64,000 bases of DNA, from positions 186,001 through 250,000 of the forward strand of contig NZ_BBDO01000004.1 in assembly GCF_001316285.1 (NCBI RefSeq), in the 5' to 3' direction. The notes beneath the pieces were generated by a model. It saw only the letters and a list, made by a program, of their open reading frames with translations, had not been told where the DNA came from and did no database searches. Shown piece by piece: positions 47,955-58,815 of the stretch; the first letter of the stretch is position 1; each line of letters opens with the position of its first letter. Origin of the DNA: Vulcanisaeta sp. JCM 16161 (GTDB lineage Archaea; Thermoproteota; Thermoprotei; Thermoproteales; Thermocladiaceae). A program made the translations under genes and the position numbers.

Positions 47955-48316
47955 ATGGTGAGTAATGAGGATATTGAGAGACTTAGGAAAAACCCTGACC
48001 TACTTATTGAGGCATTAAATGAGTTATTAATCACGAGTCCGGAGGCATTGATTAGGGCGTTGATTAATAGGCCCGAGACCCTAGCCAGGCTGATGGTTTT
48101 AATGGCGTCATTACCCCTAGCCATACCAGCAATACTACTTAGAATACTTGCTGCCCTTGCAATCCCACCTGCCATTATGGCGATGTGGACGCGCTAAGGG
48201 CTAGGATTAGTGAGGTTGAGAGGAGGCTTGATGATATTGAGAGTAGGATGGTTAGGAGGGAGGACCTTGAGTCTTTGATTAAGGAATTAATTAATAAGTA
48301 CAGTATCAAGGGCTAG
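47955..48316 (+). CDS. Membrane-associated coiled-coil protein, one frameshift
   Basis: About 120 aa. N-terminal helices MVSNEDIERLRKNPDLLIEA, LITSPEALIRALINRPETLA; a hydrophobic segment PLAIPAILLRILAALAIPPA; then after a break near 48195 a coiled coil LRARISEVERRLDDIESRMV with tail LIKELINKYSIKG. No enzymatic motif. The layout resembles small archaeal coiled-coil scaffolding proteins. Convergent with the next gene by 4 bases. Confidence 0.6.
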
Positions 48317-48700
48317 AGCCCCCTATGAATCACGCTGTGCGTTGATACCGAGTGCACGTAATCAACAAGCCTACCCAACTCCCTAATCCTGGCACTTATG
48401 AAGTCGGCATTGCATTCAGATTGCGAGAGGCATTTAACTAGGGAATCCCTTAGATCAGCATTAACCACGTCACTCGGTATGAAGTCACGAATAACTTGAC
48501 CCAAGCCATCAGTACCTAACCCTAATGCCCTTAACAGCTAGGAAAGCATTTATTGCATTGTCATAGATTGATAGGCTTAATTTCACGATATTACTAAGGA
48601 CCGCAGCATCCCTAGTCCGCTCATAACTAATCATGAGGTTCATCGCGGTTTGAAGGTCTCTCCGTGCGTGGTTAACCAGTGATATTGGGTCTGGCCCCAC
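48313..48700 (-). CDS. Helical hypothetical protein (HEPN-like), one frameshift
   Basis: About 129 aa. MGPDPISLVNHARRDLQTAM, NIVKLSLSIYDNAINAFLAV, then after a break near 48507 GQVIRDFIPSDVVNADLRDS and SARIRELGRLVDYVHSVSTH. The helical pattern, with A-rich helix pairs and a charged motif, is like HEPN/PaREP-type bundles, but the R-x4-H site is not evident. Function unknown. Confidence 0.5.
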
Positions 48701-48849
48701 GCATTATTGTATTAAATCCGATTTTTAAGGCTTAAGCTATAAAACATCTTTTTCTATAGTTTCTTGAAGAAAGTACTGTAGGATACAGGATTAATTATAT
48801 AAACAATAAAGGGTTTAATAATAGCATAAATAATCTACTTTAATTAAGG

Positions 48850-49496
48850 TCAACGCACATTGTAGACCGCGTCCCAAAAGGCCTTCTCATAATTCTGTAT
48901 AGTATATGCCATGTTCCTAGCCCTCACCACTGATTGCTCATCAATGCCCCTTATTACCTCGAGTGCCTTATTCTCCAACTCTGTGAATGGTCCTTTAAAG
49001 GCCTCGAAGAACCCGACCTCCCTAATGCCGTACTTACTACGTAATGCATTGCCTAGCCTAACCACGTTTTGACCCCAGACTGGCATATTCACAATTATTG
49101 CCAGGGCAAACTCCTGAATCGTGGCATAATTCGCAAGCCAGGCCAGGTAATGCGTGTACTGCACGGCCTCCGGTATTACCTCGAGCATTAGTGGGTCCTT
49201 CACCTCAATTCCCAATTCCCTCATTAATTTCATTAATTCATGAAGTGCGTTGTAATCGCCATCAAGCAGCATCTTCATAAACTCAAGCTCCGTCACATTC
49301 CTAGCCCTGCCCAGGGCTATGGCGAGTGACCTGAGGTCGTAATTGACTATGTACCATTGATTCATGGCAAATGCCTTATCATGTTCATGGGTAGACGACC
49401 ATCCTCTGCATCCTTAATCATTGGGTGATTTAGTATCGCCTCGTTGAGTGGTTGCAGGGCTTTCCTAATGCTTTCGAGTAATTCCCTGGGTTCCAC
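48850..49496 (-). CDS. TenA/haem-oxygenase-fold protein, one frameshift
   Basis: About 215 aa all-helical protein. GTG start 49496: VEPRELLESIRKALQPLNEA, ILNHPMIKDAEDGRLPMNMI, then after a break near 49372 AFAMNQWYIVNYDLRSLAIA, YLAWLANYATIQEFALAIIV and RNMAYTIQNYEKAFWDAVYN. Layout fits the TenA/PqqC/haem-oxygenase-like fold, whose members include thiaminase-type salvage enzymes and di-iron oxidases. I cannot see the TenA catalytic cysteine, so thiamin salvage is not claimed. Confidence 0.65.
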
Positions 49497-49576
49497 AGCC
49501 TAAGTTAGTTGGTTTAACTTAAAAGCATAATATCAACCCTCTTTATACCGCGGTGTGTGGTTTTATTGGTGATTGA

Positions 49577-50458
49577 ATGAGGACGAGCGCGAAGAACCCT
49601 AGCAATGCCAGGGAGTTCAGGGCATTGCTTAGGGTGTTGATTAATGGTGAGCATATTGAGGTTGACCAGGGCATTATTAAGTTGGCCAGCCTAAATAAGG
49701 TGTTGCTTCATGTTCTTAGGGCTGTTGATTACCGTGGTGAGTTACGGTGGAGACAGGAGGGTGGTTTGAGGAGGATCATTAACATGGTCTCTGAGATCGA
49801 GGACGCACTGGGTAATATTGATCATGCATTCATCAAGTTAATTAAGCCTATCATTTACGTGCCGGCGGATGTGGATGTGTTGGTTAGGAGGGATCAGGTC
49901 CTGCTGGCTGCGGCCCGTTTAATTAGGCGTGGCTATAGACTACTGCTTTATGAACCGTACACAATAACTCTCGTTAAGGATGGCATTAACGTGGACCTAT
50001 ACGTACACCCATCGGTTGCGGACCTCACCTACGCCAGGGGCGAGGATTTCCTTAGGCTGAGGACTTATGGTGAGTATCACGGGGTTAAGGTCAGCACCAT
50101 TGATAGGGGTGCCGAGGTTGTTTTAACGATACTCCACGCAATCTATAAGGAGGGCATCTTAACACTTAATGATTCATTAACAATAATGACCTGGTTGAGT
50201 GATGATGCCATTAGGTTGTGCGGGCAGTTAAGGTGTAGACGTGCGATGATGTTGGCATTATCCATAGCGCTATCCTCGATTGAAGGATCATTGGTACTGC
50301 CTTATAAGTTATCAATGGGCCTTTGGGCCATGAACCTACTAACGAGGGTACTGGGTCAAAGTGAGTATGCACCTTCAGTGATTAGGGGAATTAGGAGGAT
50401 TGGTGACCCCAGGTCAATAACCCAACTCATTAATCGCATTGTGAGGATAAGTTATTGA
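49577..50458 (+). CDS. Nucleotidyltransferase-fold protein (NTP_transf_5-like)
   Basis: 293 aa, intact. KPIIYVPADVDVLVRRDQVL contains the DxD of the nucleotidyltransferase fold and INVDLYVHPSVADL supplies the third acidic position, a pattern of the uncharacterised NTP_transf_5/AbiEii-like group; the usual GS motif before DxD is not clear. C-terminal helical domain (LTILHAIYKEGILTLNDSLT). Substrate unknown. Stands between a TenA-like gene and the catabolic cluster. Confidence 0.65.
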   Translation: MRTSAKNPSNAREFRALLRVLINGEHIEVDQGIIKLASLNKVLLHVLRAVDYRGELRWRQEGGLRRIINMVSEIEDALGNIDHAFIKLIKPIIYVPADVDVLVRRDQVLLAAARLIRRGYRLLLYEPYTITLVKDGINVDLYVHPSVADLTYARGEDFLRLRTYGEYHGVKVSTIDRGAEVVLTILHAIYKEGILTLNDSLTIMTWLSDDAIRLCGQLRCRRAMMLALSIALSSIEGSLVLPYKLSMGLWAMNLLTRVLGQSEYAPSVIRGIRRIGDPRSITQLINRIVRISY

Positions 50459-50492
50459 TAATAATGATGCCGTGATTAACTAGGTCTTAGGA

Positions 50493-52457
50493 TTAATGAG
50501 TCATCCTCACCTCTCCGTGCACCCCAACTGCGGCTCTCCACCTCGGTGGTATCACTATGGTTGATCCGTACTCCTCCATTATGGCTGGTCCCTCAATTAC
50601 CTGGTTCATTGGCACATCATCACGCCAATACACCGGTGCCTCAACCCAATCATCAAAGAACACCTTCCTGAAGCCCCTCGGCTTTGCCTCGCCCTCGGTC
50701 CTTGGCGCCTTGAACCTCGGCTTAACCCTGGTTATCACGGCGAATACCCTAATGGTAACGACCTCGATAGGCTTATCCAACTTAAAACCGTATGTCGCGT
50801 AATGCCTATCATTAAATGACCTCTCGATGTCACCCATGCTCGCCGGCCTTCCAACGGGTATTGTTAACTCCCAGCCCTGACCAACATACCTAACATCGGC
50901 ATACCTAAGGAAGTAATCAACCTTACCCAACCTACTAAGCAACTCATCCTCAAGTTTCTTAAACCCATCCTCAAGATCCCTTGGGAATGAGGACCTGGCC
51001 TCAAACCTCTCATCAGCCATCAAAAGCCCAAGGGCGCTGAAGGCGCCAGGCTCTGGTGGCACGATCACGGAGCCAATCCCCAACTCCTCGGCTATGTAGG
51101 GCGCGAACTGGGGACCTGCACCACCAAATGCCATTAGGGCGAAGTCCCTTGGGTCAAGACCCCTCTCGACAGTCACAAGCCTGACGGCCCTAGCCATCTC
51201 AACAACCGCAAGCCTAACGGCCTCAAGAGCCACATTAATGGGGTCGCCAAGCCTCGCCAATCCCCTAATTGCGGCATCCCTATCAAGCCTCATCTCACCA
51301 CCGAGCAGATACTCGCCAATCCTTCCAAGGACTACGTTCGCATCTGTTAGTGTTGGTTCCTTACCACCCCTACCATAGCATATAGGCCCAGGATCAGCAC
51401 CAGCACTTACTGGCCCAACCCTAAGTGCCCCAGCCTCGTCGCGCCAAATAATCGTCCCACCACCGCTCGAGACCTCCGCCAAATCAATGAATGGGAACCT
51501 AACTGGGTAGCCACTACCCTTGACTAGCCTCCCGTGGTGAACCTCACCGCCAACCTCATATTCTGTCGTGACCTCAGGCTCATGCCCAAGTATTGATGAT
51601 GCCTTAGCCGTGGTACCCCCCATGTCAAATCCAATCACATTCTCAACACCAATTAGCTTCGAGAACTCCGCAGCAGCCACAGCACCGGCTGCGGGCCCCG
51701 ACTCAATTAACTGAACGGGCCTCTCCACAGCCTCATTGGCATCCACCAGACCACCTGCGCTGGACATGATGTAGAATTTGCCGATGTTGAGCTCCCTGAG
51801 GCCCTCGGAGAACCTTGCAATGTACTCACTGACAATGGGCATGAGGACCGCATTAACGACTGTAGTTGAGGTTCTCTCATACTCCCTGGGCTCAGGGGCA
51901 ACCCTGCTTGATAAACTAACGTATTTAAAGTACCTCTTGAGTACGTCACCAGTGGCCTCCTCATTAACCGGGTTAATGTATGAGTGAAGGTACGAGACAG
52001 CCACACTAACAACACCGATCGACCTAGCCCTAACGGCGTACTCCTCAACCTCACTGGGATCGACGTGCTTAGCCACCGTGCCGTCAGCCAAAACCCTCTC
52101 GTCAACCTCAAACCTAAGCTCCCTAGGGACTAGTGGCCTCGGCTTATCGAAGAAGAGGTCGTAAAGCCTAGGCCTATTCTGACGACCAATCTCAATAACG
52201 TCCCTGAAGCCCCTCGTAGTGAACAAAGCCACCTTAGGAATCTCAAGCCCAACCTGCCCAAGCAGGGTATTAGTGCCTATGGTCGTCGCATGAAGAACCT
52301 CGGAAATAGGCTCCCTAATCCTCCTTAATCCATCGAGCACCGCAACCTCGGGATTTCTCGGAGTACTGAGGATCTTAATCGAGTATATGGTACCGTCATC
52401 CCTGAGTACCACGAAGTCCGTAAACGTACCACCAACATCAACGGCAACTATCGCCAT
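50493..52457 (-). CDS. Hydantoinase A/acetone carboxylase-type ATP-dependent hydrolase subunit
   Basis: 654 aa, intact. ASKHA-fold ATPase of the HyuA/oxoprolinase family, opening cyclic amides or activating a carbonyl substrate with [23 protein letters not shown] at the N-terminus, [60 protein letters not shown]. The usual partner HyuB is not adjacent here, so a single-subunit or distantly encoded partner must be assumed. Divergent from the MBL hydrolase; probably part of a catabolic locus running to 56.3 kb. Confidence 0.9.
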   Translation of the reverse strand: MAIVAVDVGGTFTDFVVLRDDGTIYSIKILSTPRNPEVAVLDGLRRIREPISEVLHATTIGTNTLLGQVGLEIPKVALFTTRGFRDVIEIGRQNRPRLYDLFFDKPRPLVPRELRFEVDERVLADGTVAKHVDPSEVEEYAVRARSIGVVSVAVSYLHSYINPVNEEATGDVLKRYFKYVSLSSRVAPEPREYERTSTTVVNAVLMPIVSEYIARFSEGLRELNIGKFYIMSSAGGLVDANEAVERPVQLIESGPAAGAVAAAEFSKLIGVENVIGFDMGGTTAKASSILGHEPEVTTEYEVGGEVHHGRLVKGSGYPVRFPFIDLAEVSSGGGTIIWRDEAGALRVGPVSAGADPGPICYGRGGKEPTLTDANVVLGRIGEYLLGGEMRLDRDAAIRGLARLGDPINVALEAVRLAVVEMARAVRLVTVERGLDPRDFALMAFGGAGPQFAPYIAEELGIGSVIVPPEPGAFSALGLLMADERFEARSSFPRDLEDGFKKLEDELLSRLGKVDYFLRYADVRYVGQGWELTIPVGRPASMGDIERSFNDRHYATYGFKLDKPIEVVTIRVFAVITRVKPRFKAPRTEGEAKPRGFRKVFFDDWVEAPVYWRDDVPMNQVIEGPAIMEEYGSTIVIPPRWRAAVGVHGEVRMTH

Positions 52458-52526
52458 TATTTATCGTAGTTTATGGGGATTACGTTATTTTTATATTTTT
52501 ACTACCAAAATAAGCCATGCTAGGCT

Positions 52527-53224
52527 ATGCATAAATGGGAGATACTACTACCGGGCGTTCCCATAACTACGAACCTGGGATTCCTAGGTCTCTGTAGCAT
52601 TGTTTTAATGAGGCTTGATGATAAGTACGTGATCTTTGATCCAGGTCACTATGGGAATAGAGAGCCGCTGCTTTCTGCATTACGTAATAGGGGTTTAAAT
52701 GTTCATGATATTGATTATGTCGTATTATCCCATCTCCACTTTGACCATGCAATAAATACGTTATTATTTCCTAAGGCAAGGATTATCATTTCAAGAAGCG
52801 AGGTAGATTACGCATTATCTAATTCTAACGACCCATACCTGGTAACGTACTTAATCGATTTAGTCAGAGATAGATTGATTGTCGTTAATGATGGTGATGA
52901 ACTTCTTGGTGCAAGGTTCGTATTACTACCCGGACACACGGGTGGAACCATGGGACTTCTACTTGAGGATAAAACCTTACTTACAGGCGATGCCATTAAG
53001 TACATGTCTGAGGCAGTAAATAGAAGGGCTTCCTTCGCCTATTACAGTGGCGAACTTGCTAATGAAAGTATTACAAAAGCCTAGGTATTGCTAGGGTGAT
53101 AATTCCTGGTCATGACGCGCCCTTTATTGTCGAGGGTAATTCAATAAAGCCGCTTATGGATGAGCCCTTTAATTTTCAATTAACCATAAGAGGACGAATA
53201 AGATTAGCCATTGTTAATGAATAA
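52527..53224 (+). CDS. Metallo-beta-lactamase-fold hydrolase, one frameshift
   Basis: About 232 aa. Metal motifs HLHFDH (near residue 72), PGHTGGTMG, LTGDAI and, after a break near 53083, IPGHDAPF. Start MHKWEILLPGVPITTNLGFL. Resembles N-acyl homoserine lactonase/glyoxalase II-like hydrolases that open lactones, thioesters or similar bonds. First plus-strand gene of the catabolic locus. Confidence 0.85.
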
Positions 53225-53236
53225 TTAAATTAAGAT

Positions 53237-53961
53237 TTATTGAATATCGCTAAATAACGTTCCTAAGTCATAGTTTAACTTTACACGTATTCCTAACTCC
53301 TTTAAAATGGACCATAGCGTTGCACTATTACTACTTATTACGGGTTTATTTATTTGCCTTTCAATAACGCCAATAACTTCAAATGTTCTCCAATTAGTGC
53401 ATGATATGAATAACGCATCAAAGTCTGAACTGAATTGATTATATGCCTTTATGGCTGCTTCATAGGCAGTCCTTGGATCGAGTGAGCCAATTACGGTGTT
53501 ATCCACAATACCGAGTCCACGTATATCAACGACTTTAAACCCATGGGCCTCGAGAAACTCCCTTTCCTTAACATTTAACTCATCTATGTATGGCGTAACA
53601 ACTAAAACCCTATTAGCACCCAACCTCTTAAGGGCATCAACGACGGCGCCTGCCGTAGCCACAGCCCTAACCCTGGTTAAGCGTTCAATTCTCCCCTTAA
53701 TCTCAATATGGTGGTTCGGCCCTTAAATAAACTACCTGTTGTACATGCATATGCAATTATGTCAGGATTAATCGTACTCAACTCCATGGCGGCTCTCTCA
53801 GTTTCTCTCTCCATCTCCTCAAGCCCCTTCAACGTAACCTCCCTAAGCATAATCCTAGAACTATGTATAGTAACCTCTGGTTCCCTAATTGCTCGATTTA
53901 ATTCACGTTCAACCGTAGTATTTGATGATGGGATTATTACGCCAATCTTAAACCAAGTCAT
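53237..53961 (-). CDS. Asp/Glu racemase superfamily (maleate isomerase/arylmalonate decarboxylase-like), one frameshift
   Basis: About 241 aa. MTWFKIGVIIPSSNTTVERE at the start, first catalytic cysteine in IIAYACTTGSLFKG, break near 53690, then GAVVDALKRLGANRVLVVTP, second catalytic cysteine in LFISCTNWRTFEVIG. Paired cysteines are those of hydantoin racemase, maleate cis-trans isomerase and related enzymes. Convergent with the MBL gene. With hydantoinase A nearby, racemisation of a hydantoin or isomerisation of a diacid is the likely role. Confidence 0.83.
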
Positions 53962-54075
53962 TATTTTATATTTATTCATAGAATTATTTAAACTTTCGGC
54001 TTTATAATTCATAATAAATAATAATATAAGTAAAACTTAAAAATATGGCTATACAAAATGCTGGTCTGATTAAAT

Positions 54076-55389
54076 ATGGTATCAATGAGAACACTCGCGA
54101 TAATAAGCACAAGTATAGGTATTGGGTTTGAGTGGTATGATTTCTTCCTTTATAGTTTACTAGGGCCTATCATAGCGGAATTATTCTTTCCATCAAAAGT
54201 TGCGGTGCTCTCCCTGTTGCTGTACTACTTAGTATTTCTGATAGGCTTTTTGGGCAGACCACTTGGTGGCATAATTTTCGGTCATATTGGCGATAAGCTT
54301 GGCAGGATCTACGCCCTTTACTTCACATTACTGTTTGCTGGCATAGCCTCACTTGTGGTTGCTGTTTTACCTACTTACTATCAAATAGGTATTACGGCCC
54401 CAATAATACTCGCTGCCATGAGATTCCTTGACGGTGTTGCCTTAGGCGGCGAGTGGGGTGGTTCATTCTCATTAACGTCCGAGTATATAAATCCAAACAG
54501 GAGGGGTCTATATTCAGGTATTCTCCAGTCAACGGTATCCATAGCATCACTGCTGATAAGTGGATTAACATTATTACTGACGTACATTTTAGGTCTCGCA
54601 GGCTTTAAGGCAATAGGCTGGAGGATATTATTTGGCATTGGTTTCGTACTTGCAATATTAGGAGTCTTTGTTAGGCTTAGGGTTGAGGACTCACCCGTGT
54701 TTAGGCAGTTACAGAGTAGGGGCCAGATAGTTAAGAGCCCCTTGTCTGAGGCTGTGAGGAAGTATTGGAAATTAATATTAATTGGTTTATTCCTAGTTGG
54801 CGTCTTCAACGGCATTTGGTACTACATGAATTATGCGTTCTCCATATCCTACGCAACCCTGATAGCCAAGGAATTCGGTAAACCCTACGTATCATATACA
54901 GTGACGCAACTGGGCATACTCATTGTTTCGATAATAGGCATATTCGCATCAGTTCTCTTTGGTTACTTGTCGGATCTAATTGGTAGGAGACCTCAAATGC
55001 TAGCCGATGCTATTATTGGAATAGTATTTGCCGCACCATACTTCCTACTGCTTATAAGTGGTAACCCGGCACTCGTCATAACGGCCATCGTATTAGGTGG
55101 GCTATTCGTTTATTACCTGGCAGGTGCGATAACGCCCATAGTCTTAGTCGAGATGTTTCCGCCTCAGGTTAGGTATACGGGCATATCATTGGCTTATCAA
55201 ATTGGTGTTGGGTTCCTCGGCGGTTCTGCGCCATTAATAATGACGTACCTAATTGCTACAACCCACAATATCTACTCACCAATTTATTTCATGATTGGTA
55301 CCGGAGTATTGGTATTGGCGATGGTATTACTGGTTGGCGAAACCAGGGGTAGGCTTTACATGGGTGAGGAAATCCTTAAGCAGCAATAA
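54076..55389 (+). CDS. MHS-family MFS transporter
   Basis: 437 aa, intact. GIGFEWYDFFLYSLLGPIIA, GRPLGGIIFGHIGDKLGRIY (motif A), LDGVALGGEWGGSFSLTSEY, VRLRVEDSPVFRQLQSRG and ASVLFGYLSDLIGRRP. Twelve helices; imports an organic acid or similar solute with a proton. Sits within the catabolic cluster and is likely its uptake system. Divergent from the racemase gene. Confidence 0.9.
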   Translation: MVSMRTLAIISTSIGIGFEWYDFFLYSLLGPIIAELFFPSKVAVLSLLLYYLVFLIGFLGRPLGGIIFGHIGDKLGRIYALYFTLLFAGIASLVVAVLPTYYQIGITAPIILAAMRFLDGVALGGEWGGSFSLTSEYINPNRRGLYSGILQSTVSIASLLISGLTLLLTYILGLAGFKAIGWRILFGIGFVLAILGVFVRLRVEDSPVFRQLQSRGQIVKSPLSEAVRKYWKLILIGLFLVGVFNGIWYYMNYAFSISYATLIAKEFGKPYVSYTVTQLGILIVSIIGIFASVLFGYLSDLIGRRPQMLADAIIGIVFAAPYFLLLISGNPALVITAIVLGGLFVYYLAGAITPIVLVEMFPPQVRYTGISLAYQIGVGFLGGSAPLIMTYLIATTHNIYSPIYFMIGTGVLVLAMVLLVGETRGRLYMGEEILKQQ

Positions 55390-55422
55390 TTTAAGGGAGG
55401 AATACTCAAAATTAAAATAATT

Positions 55423-56318
55423 ATGGTTAATGTTAAGGACTTATTGAGGGGTGTTTTTGATTTTCATGTTCATAGTGCACCAGATATTGTGCCTAGGCTC
55501 CTTGATGATATTGCCCTAGCCAGGCTCTATAGGGATTATGGCTTTGGTGGCTTCATAATTAAAAATCATTACTCACCAACATATGATAGAGCTACCTAGT
55601 TAGGAGGGCTGTGGATGGCGTTGAGGTCTTTGGGGGTGTTGTGCTTAATAACTCGGTTGGTGGTTTAAATCCGAGGATTGTGTATGTGGCAGGTAAATCA
55701 GGCGCTAAGATTGTTTGGTTCCCAACAGTTGACTCAGCAAATGAGAGGTCATCACTACTTAATTGGCGTAATAAGCCCAACCCACCAGCATGGGCTAGGG
55801 CACAGCTTGAGCTTTATGAAAGGGGCTTGCTGGGTAATGCATTAAGTATATTTAATAAGGATGGTAGAATAAAGCCTGAGGTTGATGAAATCCTAGACCT
55901 AATTAAGGAGTTCAATATGATACTCGCCACGGGCCATTTAAGCCCTAGTGAAGGTATGCAATTAGTTAAGAGGGCTGCGGAGCGCGGTGTTAGGAAGATA
56001 ATTGTTACGCATCCTGAATTCCCAACGACTAAATACAGCATTGAACAACAGAGGGAGTTGGCTAATTATGGTGTTTATTTCGAGAGATGCTACGAGTCAA
56101 TTTTAACAGGTAGGGCTAACATCAATGATGTCGCTAGAGCCATTAGGGAGACCGGTATTGAGAGAAATATACTCTCGACAGACCTAGGCCAGGCACATAA
56201 TGAGCCACCACCGCAGGGTTATGCCGAATTCATTGAGAAATTAATGAACATAGGCTTCACAAGGGAAGAAATAGAGGTAATGACGAGGGATAATCAAAGA
56301 AGATTATTGTATGAGTGA
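55423..56318 (+). CDS. DUF6282-type metal-dependent amidohydrolase, one frameshift
   Basis: About 298 aa TIM-barrel protein of the amidohydrolase/PHP-like type. GVFDFHVHSAPDIVPRLLDD supplies the HxH metal site, then after a break near 55600 VVLNNSVGGLNPRIVYVAGK, ILATGHLSPSEGMQLVKRAA, IIVTHPEF and STDLGQAHNEPPPQG. The downstream histidines and aspartate complete a metal site. Ends the plus-strand catabolic genes, 33 bases after the transporter. Confidence 0.82.
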
Positions 56319-56330
56319 ACGGGTTATGGT

Positions 56331-57510
56331 TTAAACCCTCATTACTACCACGGTGCTTGCCTGCATTAGGTCGCCCCAGGCATGGGCTAGGCCCGTGTAC
56401 ACGGGCTTCTTCACCTGCCTCTTACCTGCCTTACCTGCTAGTTGCCAGTAGATTTCGGCCACCTTCATGACGCCGGCAGCGGCTATTGGGTTACCAACAC
56501 CTAGTAATCCGCCTGATGGGTTTATTGGTAAGTCACCGTCCCTCTGGGTAACGCCCTCCTTAGTTAGTTTTGGAGCCTCACACTTCTTGGCTAGCCCAAG
56601 TCCCTCCATGTGGTGTAACTCCTTGTAGTCGAATGGGTCGTAAACCTCTGCAACGTCTATCTCCTTCCTCGGGTTTGTTATACCCGCCATTCTATAGGCC
56701 ATTTGGGCAGCCACGTTGGCGTACTCAGGGAATGCCAGGTCCCTGTTGGTCCAGGAGGTTGTGTCCAGGGCCCAGCCAACACCATCAATCCAGACAGGCG
56801 TGTCAGTCAGCTCCTCGCCACATCCTCACTGGCCACCACGAACGCGGCAGCCCCATCACTCACCGGTGATATGTCGAGTAGTTGAACAGGCCAAACAAGC
56901 ACCTCGCTCTTGAGTACGTCATCCACGGTTATGTTCGCAGCCACCTGAGCAGCTGGGTGGTCGAGGGCATTGCGCTTATTCTTGACACTGACCAGGGCAA
57001 TATCCTCCTTCTTAACGCCGCACTTGTACATGTACCTATGCATCTCCATTGCGAATATCCAAATTAAGTTGGGCTGGAGTGGTACCTCGGTCACTGGGTC
57101 CCAAATGTACCTAAACACGGCCTGTGGATGCGGTATGTCAGCATCGCTCATCTTCTCCTCGGCAACGGCGAGGACTGTCTTACAGTGCCACTGGCCACGT
57201 GCCACCAGGCAGCTATTGGCACCATAACGCCGGTAGCACCGCCAACGAAAACCCTCATTGTCGGTTTACCAACACCGCCGGCCCCGTCAGCCAGGTACTC
57301 ACCCTTCATGTGAACTCCGTCAAACGTGTCCGGTGCTGAGCCAATGACCACGCAGTCAATGTCCTTAAGCGTTAGTCCAGCCTCATCAAGCGCCTGCTTA
57401 GCCGCTATCCAGGCAAGTTCCTTTGGGGTCTCGAGCATCCTCCTCCTAAATAGCGTTAGTCCCGCACCGATTACGGCGGGCCTATGCTTAACGTAGATAT
57501 TCCTACTCAT
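56331..57510 (-). CDS. Thiolase-fold protein without canonical nucleophilic cysteine, frameshifted
   Basis: About 393 aa SCP2/acetyl-CoA acetyltransferase-like protein. Start MSRNIYVKHRPAVIGAGLTL. The position usually holding the nucleophile reads VFVGGATGVMVPIAAWWHVA (glycines, no cysteine). The C-terminal motifs VAEVYDPFDYKELHHMEGLG, LPINPSGGLLGVGNPIAAAG are present, although the first lacks the usual catalytic histidine pattern. Breaks near 57190 and 56815. Follows a paralogue in the same orientation, so the two may form a heteromer. Confidence 0.8.
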
Positions 57511-57549
57511 GGAGTATCACCCCATGGCCTAGTTCTTAAGCATTACCGA

Positions 57550-58707
57550 TCACCTACTCAACACAGCAACGACACTTGTTGTAGTCGGCACACCGCGCCA
57601 TGAATGCACAACAGCCTTCTCAGCCCTATCCAACTGCATTCTGCCCGCCTCATTCCTCAGCTGAAGCACTGCATCAACTAGCCTGGCGAGCCCATGAACC
57701 TCAAATGGAACACCCTCACCAAGCGCGCCGCCGCTTGGGTTTACCGGGAACAAGCCATCCCTATCAAAGGCACCCTCAAGCAGTAGTTTATGGGCCTCAC
57801 CAACAGGGGCAAGCTTCAGCGCTTCTATGAATTGTAACTCCTTAAAGCTATACCTCGCGTCAATCTCGGCAAAGTGGAGTTCCTTAATTGGGTCCTGAAT
57901 GCCGGCCATTTTGTACGCCTCCTCGGCAGCCCTCATCGCGTGCACGGGGAATTCCCAATTATGGAATTCTAGGGATGGGTCCTCTGTAATCCAGTGAATC
58001 CCGTCAACCCACACGGGCGTGTCTGTGTACCTCCTCGCCACATCCTCGCTTGCGAGGACGACCACTATGGATGCATCGACAAATGGCGCAATGTCTAACC
58101 TGGTTAGTGGCGATACGGCATACGGCGTGTTGAGCACTTCGTCTATTGTTAGGTTAGCGCCATAACTAGCCCTCTCGTTATATAGGGCGTTCCTCTTGTC
58201 CTTGACAACCACGTACGCCAGGGCCTCCCGAGGCACATTATAACGCGACATGTACGCCTGAGCCTCCAGCGCGGCTAACGCGTGGTAGTTGGGCGTGTTT
58301 ATTGTCCTTACGGTTATTGGGTCCATGGCAAAGAGCATGACGTCATGCATATTAACGATGTCACTGGGCTTTGCGTGGGACTCGGCAACGACTACGTCGA
58401 ACTGCCCAGTCTTAATTAGCATGTATGCATTAGCCACGCATTGAAGTCCATCACCAGGTGTTGTGAATACAGGCTTTAACGTACCACCGATGGGCTCTGG
58501 CGCGAATTCATCGGCTATGGCTATACCCTCCCAAAAGTCCTCCTGACAGCTTGCGAAGGCATCAACATCAGTCCTTGGGTTTAAACCGCCGGCATCCTCA
58601 TAGGCGCGGGTTGCGGCTTCGAACATCATCTCCCTAAATGACGCCTCCTCAACCACAGGCCTAAACCCGTACCAACCAACCCCTATAATCGCAACTCTCC
58701 TTGACAT
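57550..58707 (-). CDS. Thiolase-fold paralogue, also lacking the canonical cysteine
   Basis: About 385 aa, intact. MSRRVAIIGVGWYGFRPVVE, DAFASCQEDFWEGIAIADEF; the nucleophile region reads FTTPGDGLQCVANAYMLIKT, with a cysteine shifted to after LQ rather than at the usual C-x-S/G-G site. C-terminus LFPVNPSGGALGEGVPFEVH. I took ATG 58707 because RRVAIIGVG is the family start. First gene of the thiolase pair; no DUF35 or HMG-CoA synthase gene adjoins, unlike the archaeal acetoacetyl-CoA complex. Confidence 0.82.
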   Translation of the reverse strand: MSRRVAIIGVGWYGFRPVVEEASFREMMFEAATRAYEDAGGLNPRTDVDAFASCQEDFWEGIAIADEFAPEPIGGTLKPVFTTPGDGLQCVANAYMLIKTGQFDVVVAESHAKPSDIVNMHDVMLFAMDPITVRTINTPNYHALAALEAQAYMSRYNVPREALAYVVVKDKRNALYNERASYGANLTIDEVLNTPYAVSPLTRLDIAPFVDASIVVVLASEDVARRYTDTPVWVDGIHWITEDPSLEFHNWEFPVHAMRAAEEAYKMAGIQDPIKELHFAEIDARYSFKELQFIEALKLAPVGEAHKLLLEGAFDRDGLFPVNPSGGALGEGVPFEVHGLARLVDAVLQLRNEAGRMQLDRAEKAVVHSWRGVPTTTSVVAVLSR

Positions 58708-58815
58708 AGTAATCATAGTCCAGGAAGCCTTTTAATTTATTACCCACATCACCCATTGCTCTACTCACCAAACATTAGCCTTAATAATTCCGGTAATTCA
58801 ATTAACCGTGATTCC

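Noticed and set aside
48850..49496. Thiaminase (TenA) function
   Set aside because: Fold resemblance only; the catalytic cysteine is not visible and no thiamin genes are adjacent.
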